Source of the DNA: Datnioides undecimradiatus
Lineage: Eukaryota; Chordata; Actinopteri; Lobotiformes; Datnioididae
NCBI GenBank assembly: GCA_008933995.1
Contig: WARS01000032.1
Coordinates: 3,953,133-4,017,132 of the forward strand
Direction: 5' to 3'
Length of the DNA: 64,000 nucleotides
Shown here: piece by piece, positions 13,841 to 24,330 of the stretch
How positions within the stretch are numbered: the first letter of the stretch is position 1
How the letters are laid out: each line of letters opens with the position of its first letter
Notes under the pieces: generated by a model
Seen by the model: only the letters and a program-made list of their open reading frames with translations
Told to the model about the DNA's origin: nothing
The model's database searches: none
Translations under genes and position numbers: made by a program

Positions 13841-16134
13841 ATCTGTCATACTATTTGCTGTTGCTATCCTCTAATATCCATGGCAACCCAAAATGCTGGC
13901 AAACATATGTGACTTTTTATTCCCACAGTGTCTCATTTTGCTGCGCTGTATTTGGAAACACTTTGGAGCAAAGAGGAACTTAGAAAGTCCCCATTGATTA
14001 AGTTTAAGCACTCTGGAAAATACCTTCTTTAGTGCAAGCTAACAGTGTCACTCCTTATTTATTCATGCAGCAGAATAGACCAAATGTCTGTTCTTCACAA
14101 GCCCAGAAAGAAATGTTTAACATAATGTCTGGTCCCAGAGGACAGTCTGTTTCATACGATAACTATGCTGAGATTATTACGTAATTAAAAGTTAAAATAG
14201 CTCAGACTGACCTCATATCTGGAATGTGCAATTAGGTGCTCTTGTAAAAGCCTAAAGTTTACATGCCAACCAATAGCTCTTCAATAATGACTTTCCCTTC
14301 AGAGCAAGAGGCAATTCCTTATATAGACTAATCATGTCTTTCCTCATCTTGCTCTCTGCCTGTTTTCACAGCACTGGGCCCAAACATTTCACAGCACTGA
14401 ATCACAGCTAAGGTTTGCCTCTGGGGTGGGGTGGGGGGGGGACGACTGGTTTTATTAGCAGACTATTTCTGGACACTTGTCAGATTCCACTACAGCAACC
14501 CTTTAGTCACTTTTCATTAGCGCTCACATTCAAGAACTCACAGAGTGCACAGTGTTGGACTCGTACTCGCTCATATTTCAGTGTGCAATGGCAGAACCAG
14601 CAGGTCGGAGTGATTTGTAATGCCCTTTTGCACAGTCCAGTAATTCCATGAGGCTTTCCTTAATGCTACTGGTAATGTCACAGTCACTTTTTCACTATCG
14701 CGATTGTACAATCAGTGATCCAGTATGAGCTCAACGGTCTTTCCTGTGATTTGTTCAGCAACAGACTCGAGCAGGATAAAGGGACATATTGTTTGAGCTT
14801 TCCCTCATAGGTGAGCTCAAAGACGGTTCCTTTGAACCAGATGGGAGCTACGCCTGTTACAGAGCAGGGTCAACGAAGTATAAATTACTAAAGTTTCCAA
14901 GGAGGAAATGAGACGCATACGAGGGTCACTGCAGTGTGAGTTGAACATAAGCTATTCTCAGAGGAAAGGGAAGGTACAATAGGTTCCTTATAACATAAGG
15001 ACAAAATGAAGTCTCCATCATGGAATATAAAACAATACAGTTTCCCTCTCATGCAGTCGCTGTGGCCTCATGCTTTGGAATTACAGCGGACCTGAAAAGG
15101 CACAGTGTTGCATAGGATCCAACAGTTTTTTCAGATCATTTATGAGCAGGTTAATTCTAAGATTTTCAAATGACCCCTGCAGGCGTGAAAGTGTATTGTA
15201 GCACTGAGCACATTTTTGCAACGAACAAAAAAAGATTTTTTTATATTCAGGTATATCTGCAGTATAGCAATCAAGAGCAGCAAGTGGAATACAGGGTGAA
15301 ATCATTTTCATGCAAACTACTGTAAAGAAGGATTTCCATCAAGGGAAAGTGCTGCTACACTCAGGTCATTAATCAACACTTGCTCGAGGTGACTGGACAC
15401 TGTAGCGCCTCAACCAGCAGCTGTGATATAGCTGCACTGAGCAGCACTACACGCCCTGCCAGTCAGCCTGCACCCTCTGTGCTGGCTCTGTGTGTGTGTG
15501 TGTGTGTGGGTGGGTGGATGGTTGCTATTTGTCTAAGATGGCTCAGACACACCTGCAGACATGGTTAGGCTTGTCTCATCAATTTTCATGTAACCATGCC
15601 CCGTAGCTATGAAGAAACACACTGCATGTTCATGTTTCCATCTGCAGTAGCTGCAGTGGCTCATTATATAACATCAGTGGTGATCTGATCATATATCAGG
15701 CGAAGGACGCATACTATCAATACTGTTATTTGAATATTTGACTTTTTTCACCACCGTTTCATTCTACTGTACTGTACGGTACTGTCTACTGTACTGTACA
15801 GGCACATGTGATATACAGTATTCGAGTCAGTGCACATTAACCCATAACTTCCCCCTTTGAGGAGTGGAGAGTAAATAGACTTGGTTTCCTTTTTTCTTTA
15901 ACTTGAATAAAAATCCTCTTTTGCTTGACTGAACTGAAAGGGCATTGACCACAATGCCAAAGGCATAATAAGTGTGTGCGCACGCGCGCATGTGTGTGTG
16001 CGCGCACTTGACTGACCTCACTCTTTCATACCTCACTTACATCTGACTCTTTGACCTGCTGGTACTCAAAACACACAACCTCAGTGTTTTGTTTCCTCTT
16101 TTTATTGCCATTTTGAGACTCTGAGATAGGTGGA

Positions 16135-16137
<3 letters not shown>

Positions 16138-16179
<42 letters not shown>

Positions 16180-16191
16180 GTGTGTGTGTGT
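16138..16191. repeat. GT dinucleotide microsatellite
   Basis: About 27 GT units with one GC interruption; the longest GT tract in the window. Confidence 0.97.
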
Positions 16192-16538
16192 TTGAGCTGT
16201 AATTTAGTGTTACTATGCAAAAGGCTGTAACCTTGCCTGCACCTTAGGGCTGGTGTTTCGAGGCGTTCAGATCAGTGCATGTAGGGCAGCCTTCTTTTAA
16301 CATTTATTCTTAGACACTGTTAATACAGGCTTCTTATGATTTCATTTCATATTCAGTTTACATAACTTTTCCCCGCTATCTGACATCATTCAGCGCTCAT
16401 GTGGCTAAAGTAAAGCGACCACAAGAATCCAGTTCACCATGCAGGAAACACACAAGCACAGACAGAGGGCCCATTCTTACACAAAGTGGGCAGGGTGCAA
16501 TGACGTTGTGACCAAAACACACACTCACTCACTCTGAA

Positions 16539-16578
16539 AGAGAGAGAGAGAGGAGGAGGAGGAGGAGGAGGAGGAGGA
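16539..16578. repeat. AG / GGA compound microsatellite
   Basis: AG units pass into about nine GGA units. In reverse the GGA run gives a false poly-proline open frame. Confidence 0.95.
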
Positions 16579-19500
16579 CGGGAAACAAGGGTAGAGAGGG
16601 AAACAGGAACAGAAAGTGAAGACTTGTCAAGATGTTTGGGTGAGGGGGACCAGAGCAGAGCAAGAAGCCAGATGCCAAAACAGAAACAACAGAAGTTTGA
16701 GCAGCTGCCTGGATTAGACAGGAGGGGAGCGCTGACCTGCCGCTTCACAAGTGCCTGCAGGGTAAGGTGCTGCTTTCAAAGAGATCCTGTGTGCCAGCGA
16801 GCTGAAATACTACTGAAATTGTTCTGCGGTTTATAAAAGCTGCTGGTGCTTTTTTGATTTGTGTCTGTGGGGAAACGGAGACAAAATTGTCGCTACTCTT
16901 TTTAAAAAAACAATATTCTGACAGAGGTTGTGTTTGACAGGGTGTTTAACAAGGTGCAACTATATGATAAGTTTCTTCCTGTCTTTGAGTGCTGGAGAGC
17001 TCTTTATAACTTGTTCCACATATTATTTATGTATGACTTTTTAAAATAATCCTATTGATTTAAATTTCAGTTAATGAAAAAACAACTGTCACTTGTCTGA
17101 ACATTTGCTTCAGTGATCACGTAGAACAACTTCCTGTCCGTGGATCTTAAACATTAACTGATGATGGTTTCAGTTTGAAGACATTACCCCTCCTGCTCTT
17201 ACTGTAACAATGTCGTCTACACTGTCAGGACTGAGTTGACACAGGTCTTACGTGTTTTGGCTCCAGCTCACTGTGGAGAACTGTACTCCTTCAGACTATC
17301 TGTAGGCCTGTAGCTACCCAAGTGAAACAGCTGCACACAGTGATCCAAAATGATTTCTGAGAAAAAGCAGAGGAGTGGAGCTTGTGATCATTTGCTATTG
17401 GCTGAGTCAAGTGTCCAATTGTGCGTGTTAATACTGACTGATGAGCGATCCACTCTGACCGTGTGCTCCGGGCGAGTCATTAAAGATTCCTGCCTTGCCT
17501 TCTGTCACAACTTTGTCTTTTAGGTCGCACATGTTCCTTAAAAAGCAGTGGGGGCTGACTGAGTGCAACCATAACATTTTCCTCAGCTCCTTCCTGGCTT
17601 TGTGTGCCCCAGAAATGGCCTTTTCCTGGATATGAATGTCTCCAGGAGAGCACAATGTCATGAGAAAGTGAAGAACCCGGTCAGAGTCTTAGGGCAACAT
17701 CTTGGAGAGATGATATGAACCAGGGAAATATTTCCATCTTTCTAATAAACATGGCCATATTCTCTTTATAAATGACCTCTTGTCTTCTGTACCTTCAATG
17801 AATCACATACTGGCTTTCAGCTCAGACATACATCATGAACATTTACAGCATGAGCACCCTGAGTTACCCTCACACTGCTACAAATGGCCTGCTGACTCAA
17901 ACTTTTACCTCGAAAAAAACACTGAACTTTCTGAGCTGGAAAATAGTGTCTGTTAATACAATAAAAGACTATTTAGAGGTGACAGAATGAGAAAATGATT
18001 AGCGTTTTTACATTTCCTGCCACCAACGATGGGTTTTACCATGTTTAGACACAACTCACAGGGATCTCACTCTTCCTTGCCACAGACTGTTATAATCATA
18101 ACACTCGGTGACTTATCCGTCCCATTTAATGACTTAACCACTGATACATTGTTAGTCATCTCTTTTATATAGCTCGATCACACCTCTGTGCTGCGGGCCT
18201 TTGTCTCCCTGCTGCAGACTTATTGTTCAGTGACTGCAGCTCGACGTGTTGACAGTGTTTTCATAATGTGAGGGAGATCAGAGTGTACACAAAGGTGCTG
18301 CTGCTCAGCCAAGCTCATCACAACAACATGTTCCAACAGCAAAGAAAATAATCAAGAATAATGTGGCAGTGACATTGTGGATCCCGGCAGTGCGCACCCT
18401 CTCAGTATGGTCTGTTATCAGGTTTCAATCCAAATGTGTCTTGGATTTTAATGGTAAAGATCATGTAAATGACTGTATGTTTCATCCACTACTGATATGT
18501 GACTATAAGAATCATTAATGATGATTTTTTTTTTTTTGTCTTCTGCTATTTTTAGTCTCTTCAGTGGAGGGGAAGCTTGACTGATGTTAGTCAGTTTCCA
18601 TTCCACTTTGTCACATTTTAGTTTTATCAAACAACATTTCCAAATCAGCCAATCACAGATATTTATTTATGTTATGGTATTTTATGAATTGAGAAAATTT
18701 TAGATGACTTCATCACGGGTCACATGTGTACTGCTTGTGTGCAGTTCAACAGAAGAGTCACTGTGAACCCTAATCCATACAGATATGTTAATTGTGTACA
18801 TACTCGAAAAGAGACAAAATAAAGAATTTCCAGAGTAGAGAAAAACATATCTTCAGTATGCTTTGACTGTAACAATGGATTACACTAAGGAAATAGAAGA
18901 GTTTCTTTGTGAAGAACTGCAAAAAATTCAAACTAACAGTGGACGGTGGTCCAGCTGCGGGCACAGCTCAGAAAAACAAAAAAGACATTGCAGTCTTTTT
19001 GTTAAATTTAACTGCCTTTGTGCCTTTGTGCATTTTTTGTTACAATAAATAAAAAGACAGCATATTAGCATAACAGTATACTATAATGTTCTGTGTGTAG
19101 TATACACTCTATGATTTCTATGAAAATCAGAAAAATGAACAGAATTTTATGCAGCAGGAATATGTTGGGGTTGTTTTAATCTATCCTCTTAATTATCTCA
19201 TAATCTCTCATATGTTTCTCGTGACTGCTTGTGAGGGTCCTGACTCACGGGCAGCAGCAAGCACCAGCAGATGATTGAAAAAGGTGGTTTCATAAACATT
19301 GTAAGGCCAGCTTAGACCTAAAGTCCAAAAATAAACATGTACTTTTGAGATACAGCTGTACATACCTCAAAACAAACAAACAAGCAAAAAAAACAACAAC
19401 TTGTAAACTTGTAACCAATTAACAAATACGCAACACCAATGCTTTAAATGTGGTGATTTATTTTAGATTTAATATGTTTATAGACATCAGGCTTCTCTTT

Positions 19501-19683
19501 CTGAACTCTCGCTTTGACGTTTCAGGTGACTCTTGCTACTTAGCTTTAAGAACTCAGCTTCCTGTTGAGCAAATGAACAGGAGGGAAGTTAGCAGACTGT
19601 CTGTGGGTAAACCAATTTCACACATGAGACGCAACGCACGGCGACAGGCACGCCAAATCTATTTGCTCTCCACTTGCAGGTGC

Positions 19684-19714
19684 ATCTCTCTCTCTCTCTC
19701 TGTCTCTCTCTCTG
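19684..19714. repeat. CT dinucleotide microsatellite
   Basis: Interrupted TC units. Confidence 0.9.
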
Positions 19715-20280
19715 CCTAAGAAGCAGCCAAATGTGAGATGAAAATCTTTTCTCCTTCCTGCATCTAGAATACAAAGGAGCTCTGTAGCCGTGAGCTATAG
19801 ACAATCTAAGGGACACACTTGAGTCAAATAGTGCTTGAAAAACTATAGTTGTTTAACACCGTTTAGATAAAGACGCTGCCTCAGGGCTTCAATCTTAATC
19901 AAACAATCTATATTCTCAGAGAAAAAGGGAACAATATGACTTTTATTTCTCAGACTGACTTCACTTTTGCAGATCTTGCCCAGCGTTTTCTCGCGTAGGA
20001 GATGAGATTTCATCCTGAGGCCGGGGGAAAGTGTTACAATCAGACATTTATGAAAACTTAAGCCAGATCCCATCCATCCCATCCAATGGGAACCATTAGG
20101 CGGGTATATTCAGATGAATCTCCTGCAGCAGGTCTCTCTCTAGCCCACCTCTCTCCCCTCTCTGTCTTTTTTTTCCTGACGCTCTGTCGCTCTCTGCGTC
20201 TCAGCGGGACTCTTAGAAAGATTGGTTACCTCTATCTCTGTCTGGCCTTCCCTCAGACACAATCTCCCTCCATTTCATCC

Positions 20281-20310
20281 TCTCCTTCTCTCTCTCTCTC
20301 TCTCTCTCTT
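20281..20310. repeat. CT dinucleotide microsatellite
   Basis: About thirteen CT units in a broader pyrimidine-rich stretch (20120-20330). Confidence 0.9.
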
Positions 20311-20564
20311 TGCCCCGTTCTTTCTCAGTGGGACTCTTAGAGAGATCTGCCCTGAATCCTGAATGACTCCTCTGCAGTATTAATGAGGGGAAAGCTGAAA
20401 ATCCGAAGCTGACACTGACAAGAGCAGAAAGTAGAGACGTTAAAGACAGAGACAGAAAGATGGATTGGAGGCAGGGAAGAGAAAGAGGAGAGGAGGAAGA
20501 CAAGCTGTCTGCTGGAAACAAAATTTCTCTCCATGTTCACTTTCACTTTTTTTTTGTTCCGCAG

Positions 20565-21275
20565 ACACACCCAAATTGAACCACCTCTCCACAACTGGAT
20601 TAAACTAAACTGAGAGCCAAAGGGCAAGAGGACAAGAGAAGACAAAGAGCAAGAAAACAGTTGCTGGAATGCCACGCAGCATAAACAAACTTGGCTGAAG
20701 TGCAGATCTTTTTCCTCCTGCATCAAGATCAGAGTCATCACCACTGAGCGACTTCAAAGAGATCCCTGCTGTAAACGATGAGCTTTTGGTCTTTTTGGAT
20801 TTGTTTATATAAAGCTTTGGCGTGGTAACCACCATATAGGGCGCTTTAAAGGACGGGGCCATACATGAAGTCACTCTCCATGATTTCACTGTTTCCATTT
20901 AACATAAATAACACAAGCCTGAGCACACACTCAAGCCTCAAAGGTAGATAGTGCTGTGTTTCAGGGCAACTATATGAACTCCGATCATTACAAGTAGAAA
21001 TATCTGACCTGGCAGCTGTTGGCCTGCTGGATGTTTGATGTTTTTGTTCAACACTGAGAGTAAAAATTCATATCGCACCACTTTAGAGCTGGATCAAGAT
21101 AAAAGGACTTTTATCTTAAATGAACACCATATCTTAATTATTGTGGGGTCTCCAGCAGCGTAACAGGCACATTTACTGACTTACAAACTTCACAACCCTC
21201 TAAAGGTTTTATTAAATCTTTACAACTGCCAGACAGAGTCAATTAAAAGGAACCACAGCTCCATATCGGGAAGCC
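20565..21275 (+). other. kiaa0040: Possible kiaa0040 5'UTR with candidate splice acceptor
   Basis: A long pyrimidine tract (about 20537-20560) runs into GCAG at 20561-20564, a good-looking 3' splice site about 0.7 kb before the kiaa0040 start codon. Human KIAA0040 has, as I recall, noncoding 5' exons and a single coding exon, so a spliced 5'UTR is expected. Acceptors nearer the ATG, for example the CCAG near 21230, are also possible. No transcript evidence is available. Confidence 0.3.
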
Positions 21276-21608
21276 ATGGATGGGAAAACAGACAGCATTC
21301 AGGATTTCTTCAACCAACTTTGGAGCTTCGCTACAGACAAACACAACCAAGGGGTCTACAACACCGTCTGCCTGGTGGTCCTCCTGACTCTTCCCCTGCT
21401 GGTCCTCCTCACTACTTTGGTGGTGTGCTGCCACTGCTGCTGCTGTCGCCATGCCAACAGCTGCTGTTGCTGCTGCTGCGGGGACGCCATGGCAACGGCA
21501 AGGTCAGAAACAAAGAAGAAAAAGAACTCGTCCAATACTGAAGACTTGTGGATCTCTGTCAAAACAGGGCCAATGACACCTGACAGGGTCGCTCTGGCCA
21601 TGGTGTAA
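21276..21608 (+). CDS. kiaa0040: KIAA0040-like small cysteine-rich membrane protein
   Basis: This single-exon open frame has 110 residues and starts at an ATG in good context (AGCCATGG). Residues 1-28 look soluble. Residues 29-50 are a leucine/valine-rich single membrane segment. It is followed at once by a cysteine cluster (C51, 52, 54-57 and C63-68), a basic stretch at 80-83 and a conserved EDLWIS motif at 89-94. KIAA0040 from mammals shares a GxYNTxCLxVLLxLPLLV segment, a CCHCC after the membrane segment, a lysine-rich linker and EDLWIS; human is about 99 residues. The clustered juxtamembrane cysteines suggest palmitoylation, which is inference. The function is unknown in any species as far as I know. 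The position between tnr and tnn matches human 1q25 and supports orthology. Confidence 0.88.
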   Translation: MDGKTDSIQDFFNQLWSFATDKHNQGVYNTVCLVVLLTLPLLVLLTTLVVCCHCCCCRHANSCCCCCCGDAMATARSETKKKKNSSNTEDLWISVKTGPMTPDRVALAMV

Positions 21609-22360
21609 GGGGTCATCTTGTTTAGTCTGAGATTGCTGATCCTAGGCCAGTAGGTGCAGAGAAGCAGATGGAGTGTCTCAAAAGCATAAAACTCAAACTG
21701 GTTTGGACTCAAAAGGAGGCTGGAGACATTATTCAGCGTAATCCACCCTGTAGCAGGCACAAATCTGATTGAAATATATAAACAATGTACAGATTCTTGT
21801 GATTTTGTATTCATATGATGTCATCTGTGGAAAATGTTTACACCATTTTGTGAGTTTTTTAGTGTGTGGTACATAAAGGAACAAATATGCGAGACAGAGG
21901 CATATACATATCTGTAAATGTGTGTGCATTTGTGTGAGTGGGTTAGTGCGCGTGTGTATGTGTGTGAGAGAGAAGCACAGTGTTATTGAGAGCACTTTGT
22001 TCTTAGAGCTCCCATGTGAAATTCATTGCGTCTGTATTTGGGAGAGAGAGCCAATTTAAGGTCTGCCCAATGTTCACACGCCTAGTTTTCATATTCAGCC
22101 TGTAGTCGAGGCTGGTGATTGACTCTCACTGTCGAAAGTGGAAGTCACTGACATCCAAAAAGTTTATCTCACAGGATGTAGAAAGAAATCTAGAACTGCT
22201 TTCCTTTTTATTTCACTCCTGCTGTTACTTTATTTGCGTAATGTGATACAGCGGAGGCCACAGGAGAGACTCTGCTCCTCGTTTTGGTAGTGTAGAGTAG
22301 TGTTGCAGTATTCAGGTCAAGTGAGCCTTAAAGGCACAATTCATAAACAATAAAAAACAC
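21609..22360 (+). other. kiaa0040: kiaa0040 3'UTR candidate with poly(A) signal
   Basis: The sequence after the stop is noncoding. AATAAA at 22349-22354 is the first canonical signal I found, about 740 nt after the stop. A run of mixed GTGTGTG-like units lies at about 21915-21966. Confidence 0.45.
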
Positions 22361-23577
22361 AACTGTTATCCTCCCCAGTTAATCGGCAGATATTTTAATT
22401 AACACTACACAACAACCATATTAACATCAGGGATGTTTTCTGAGCCTGTGTTTACTGACATTATTGATGTGTTGGATTTTATTGAGAACTAGAAAATTCA
22501 AGAATCTATAGAAGCTATTTATCAGATGTCTTACAACATAAAAATAGTCTTAAATTAAGAGTGATTATAGAAATTATAACTGGTCATAATGAGACAGCTT
22601 GTTTCCATTTCAGCCACTTTTTCATTATTTCATTTTTAGTATATTATAAGACTGTCATTGTTAATTTCACATGTTAATTGCTCACAAGGATAAAAACTGA
22701 AACTACATGTATGTTTTTGGAGAAAAACACATCACTGAGTACGATTTAAAGTAATTTGAAACAAAGACTAAACAATACAATCTATCCTTCTCTTTGACTA
22801 GCTACTTCAGCTCTCAACCCACATTCGACTGATTATTCATTGTTTGGCAGAGGTGAATTAACACTGAGCTTTTAACTCCTTGATCGTCTCTGGACAGTTC
22901 TGGAGTGTAATTCCTTAAAGTTTGATTAATCCAAGCCCAGGTTTGTTCACATCAGTAAAGTTGGTAAATACAGAAGCATTTCAATTGAATCCACGAACAT
23001 CAGCAAAGTTTTGAACTTAATTTACATAACATATTTTAAATGAAGAAGTGAAACCCTGAAATAAGCAAATGATTTGGGCTTCAAGTGGATTGTGCCTGAA
23101 GGCTCTTTTTTTCCCAACTGCATGACATCTCAAAGCCCAATTAAGCAGAAGCGTCTCAGCAGTATCATCATCTTTATGCATTAGCTTACACTGGCACTAA
23201 GTTGATCTTCTTGCTCAAGTGCTGCTGGGAAAACAGGCCCCACTCATTTCATTACTGCTCAGACAGATAGATTCCCATGTGGAAATTGGGGTTTGTCTCT
23301 TCAGCTTCATGTTCAAAGAGAGAAACTGCACTTGTTGGGCTTAATTTGAAAGCTTGCCCTGCAAAATAAAAGCCTTGGTGGCAATGTATGATCGCTAATC
23401 AGAGCTGTTTGCCAAGAAATGACATCATCATCATGTTCAGGGGTTGGCTGAACATGTCACAGTGGTTTTTTATTTGCCAGAGACATTTATAGTCCGTTTC
23501 TGTTAATTACTACAGACTGTGACAGGCTTGCTCTCATAATAATGATGGTATGAAGTAGATAACAAGAAGGTAAGATT

Positions 23578-23715
23578 AAAGAAATAGTTCAACATTTTAG
23601 GGAAAGCTTGTATTCAGTCACTTGCTGAGAGTTTGAAGAGAAGCTCAATACTAGTGCAACTAGACTCAGTAGCTGGTTAGCTTAGCTTAGCACACAGACT
23701 GGAAACAGCTAGCTT
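23578..23715 (+). repeat. Dispersed teleost repeat, degenerate copy (family A)
   Basis: It begins AAATAGTTCAACATTTTAGG and contains GGTTAGCTTAGCTTAGCAC, then AGACTGGAAACAGCTAGC. This is the same family as 13683-13840, in the opposite orientation. No coding capacity. Confidence 0.65.
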
Positions 23716-23829
23716 CTCTGGCTCAACCCAAATAATAATAGTAAAGTAATATAAAATATTAATAAAATAATTAAAATTAGCACCACCATCACTGGCTGAT
23801 GGAAGATCAACGTATTAATGCCTCAATAA

Positions 23830-24000
23830 TCTTAATCCAATATACATGATAACATATGTTCTGAAAGAGGCCATTGTACATGAAAAGGGCTTTCAACTTT
23901 TGTACTTTTGTCGCTTTAAGAATATTTTGATACTAATATTTTTCTAATTTCACTTGAGTAAAGTTCTGAACTCAGACTTGTATTTCAACACTGTATTATT
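23830..24000 (+). repeat. Dispersed teleost repeat fragment (family B)
   Basis: It contains TTTTGATACTAATATTTTT and CACTTGAGTAAAGTTCTGAA, which resemble a repeat common in fish intergenic DNA built around TACTTTTACTTAAGTAAAA-like motifs. It is degenerate and the TE class is unknown to me. Confidence 0.45.
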
Positions 24001-24194
24001 GTTATTTTATTTTTTATTTTTTTTTACATTTTATTAAGATTAAGTTTTATGTCTGCTATTTCTTGGCCGAGACTACTTTCTCAATTTCTTGTCTACATTA
24101 GTCCCAAACATCCACACAGGACCTCCCAAATGAATCATCATTGTCAAATAGGATGTAACATGTTATGAGTGAGCTATGAAGCTGCTCTTAGGTG

Positions 24195-24330
24195 TCTTAC
24201 GTTCATACAGAGCCAGGCTATTTGTTTCTTCCTATTTCTAGTCTTCGTGCTAAGCTAAGCTAGTTCTCTTCTGGCACCAGTTACATACTTATCACACAGA
24301 CATGAGAGAGAAGCTTAACCTCTTTTGCTT
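24195..24330 (-). repeat. Dispersed teleost repeat, degenerate copy (family A)
   Basis: It contains AGAGCCAGGCTATTTGTTTC, then CGTGCTAAGCTAAGCTAG, then CACACAGACATGAGAG, the reverse complement of the family A layout. It lies about 0.5 kb from the + copy at 23578 and forms an imperfect inverted pair. Confidence 0.6.

Larger units (their letters stand above)
13841..20564. other. Intergenic region, tnr to kiaa0040 (right part)
   Basis: No protein gene is recognised. There are GT tracts (15490-15508, 16138-16191), a GA/GGA tract (16539-16578), CT tracts (19684-19714, 20281-20310) and a short ACTGTAC-type tandem near 15765-15800. Open frames at 16434-16748, 20213-20521 and 20337-20744 come from the low-complexity tracts. 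Part of 19-20.5 kb could hold the kiaa0040 promoter or a noncoding first exon, but I cannot identify it. Confidence 0.55.

Noticed and set aside
16434-16748. Poly-proline frame on the - strand
   Set aside because: Produced by the GGA microsatellite at 16551-16578; no other coding evidence.
20213-20744. Two overlapping - strand frames of 102 and 135 codons
   Set aside because: They arise from CT/GA-rich low-complexity sequence and overlap each other in different frames.
21356-21814. 152-codon - strand frame with a polyglutamine run
   Set aside because: It is antisense to the kiaa0040 cysteine codons; the Gln run is the reverse of TGC/CTG triplets.
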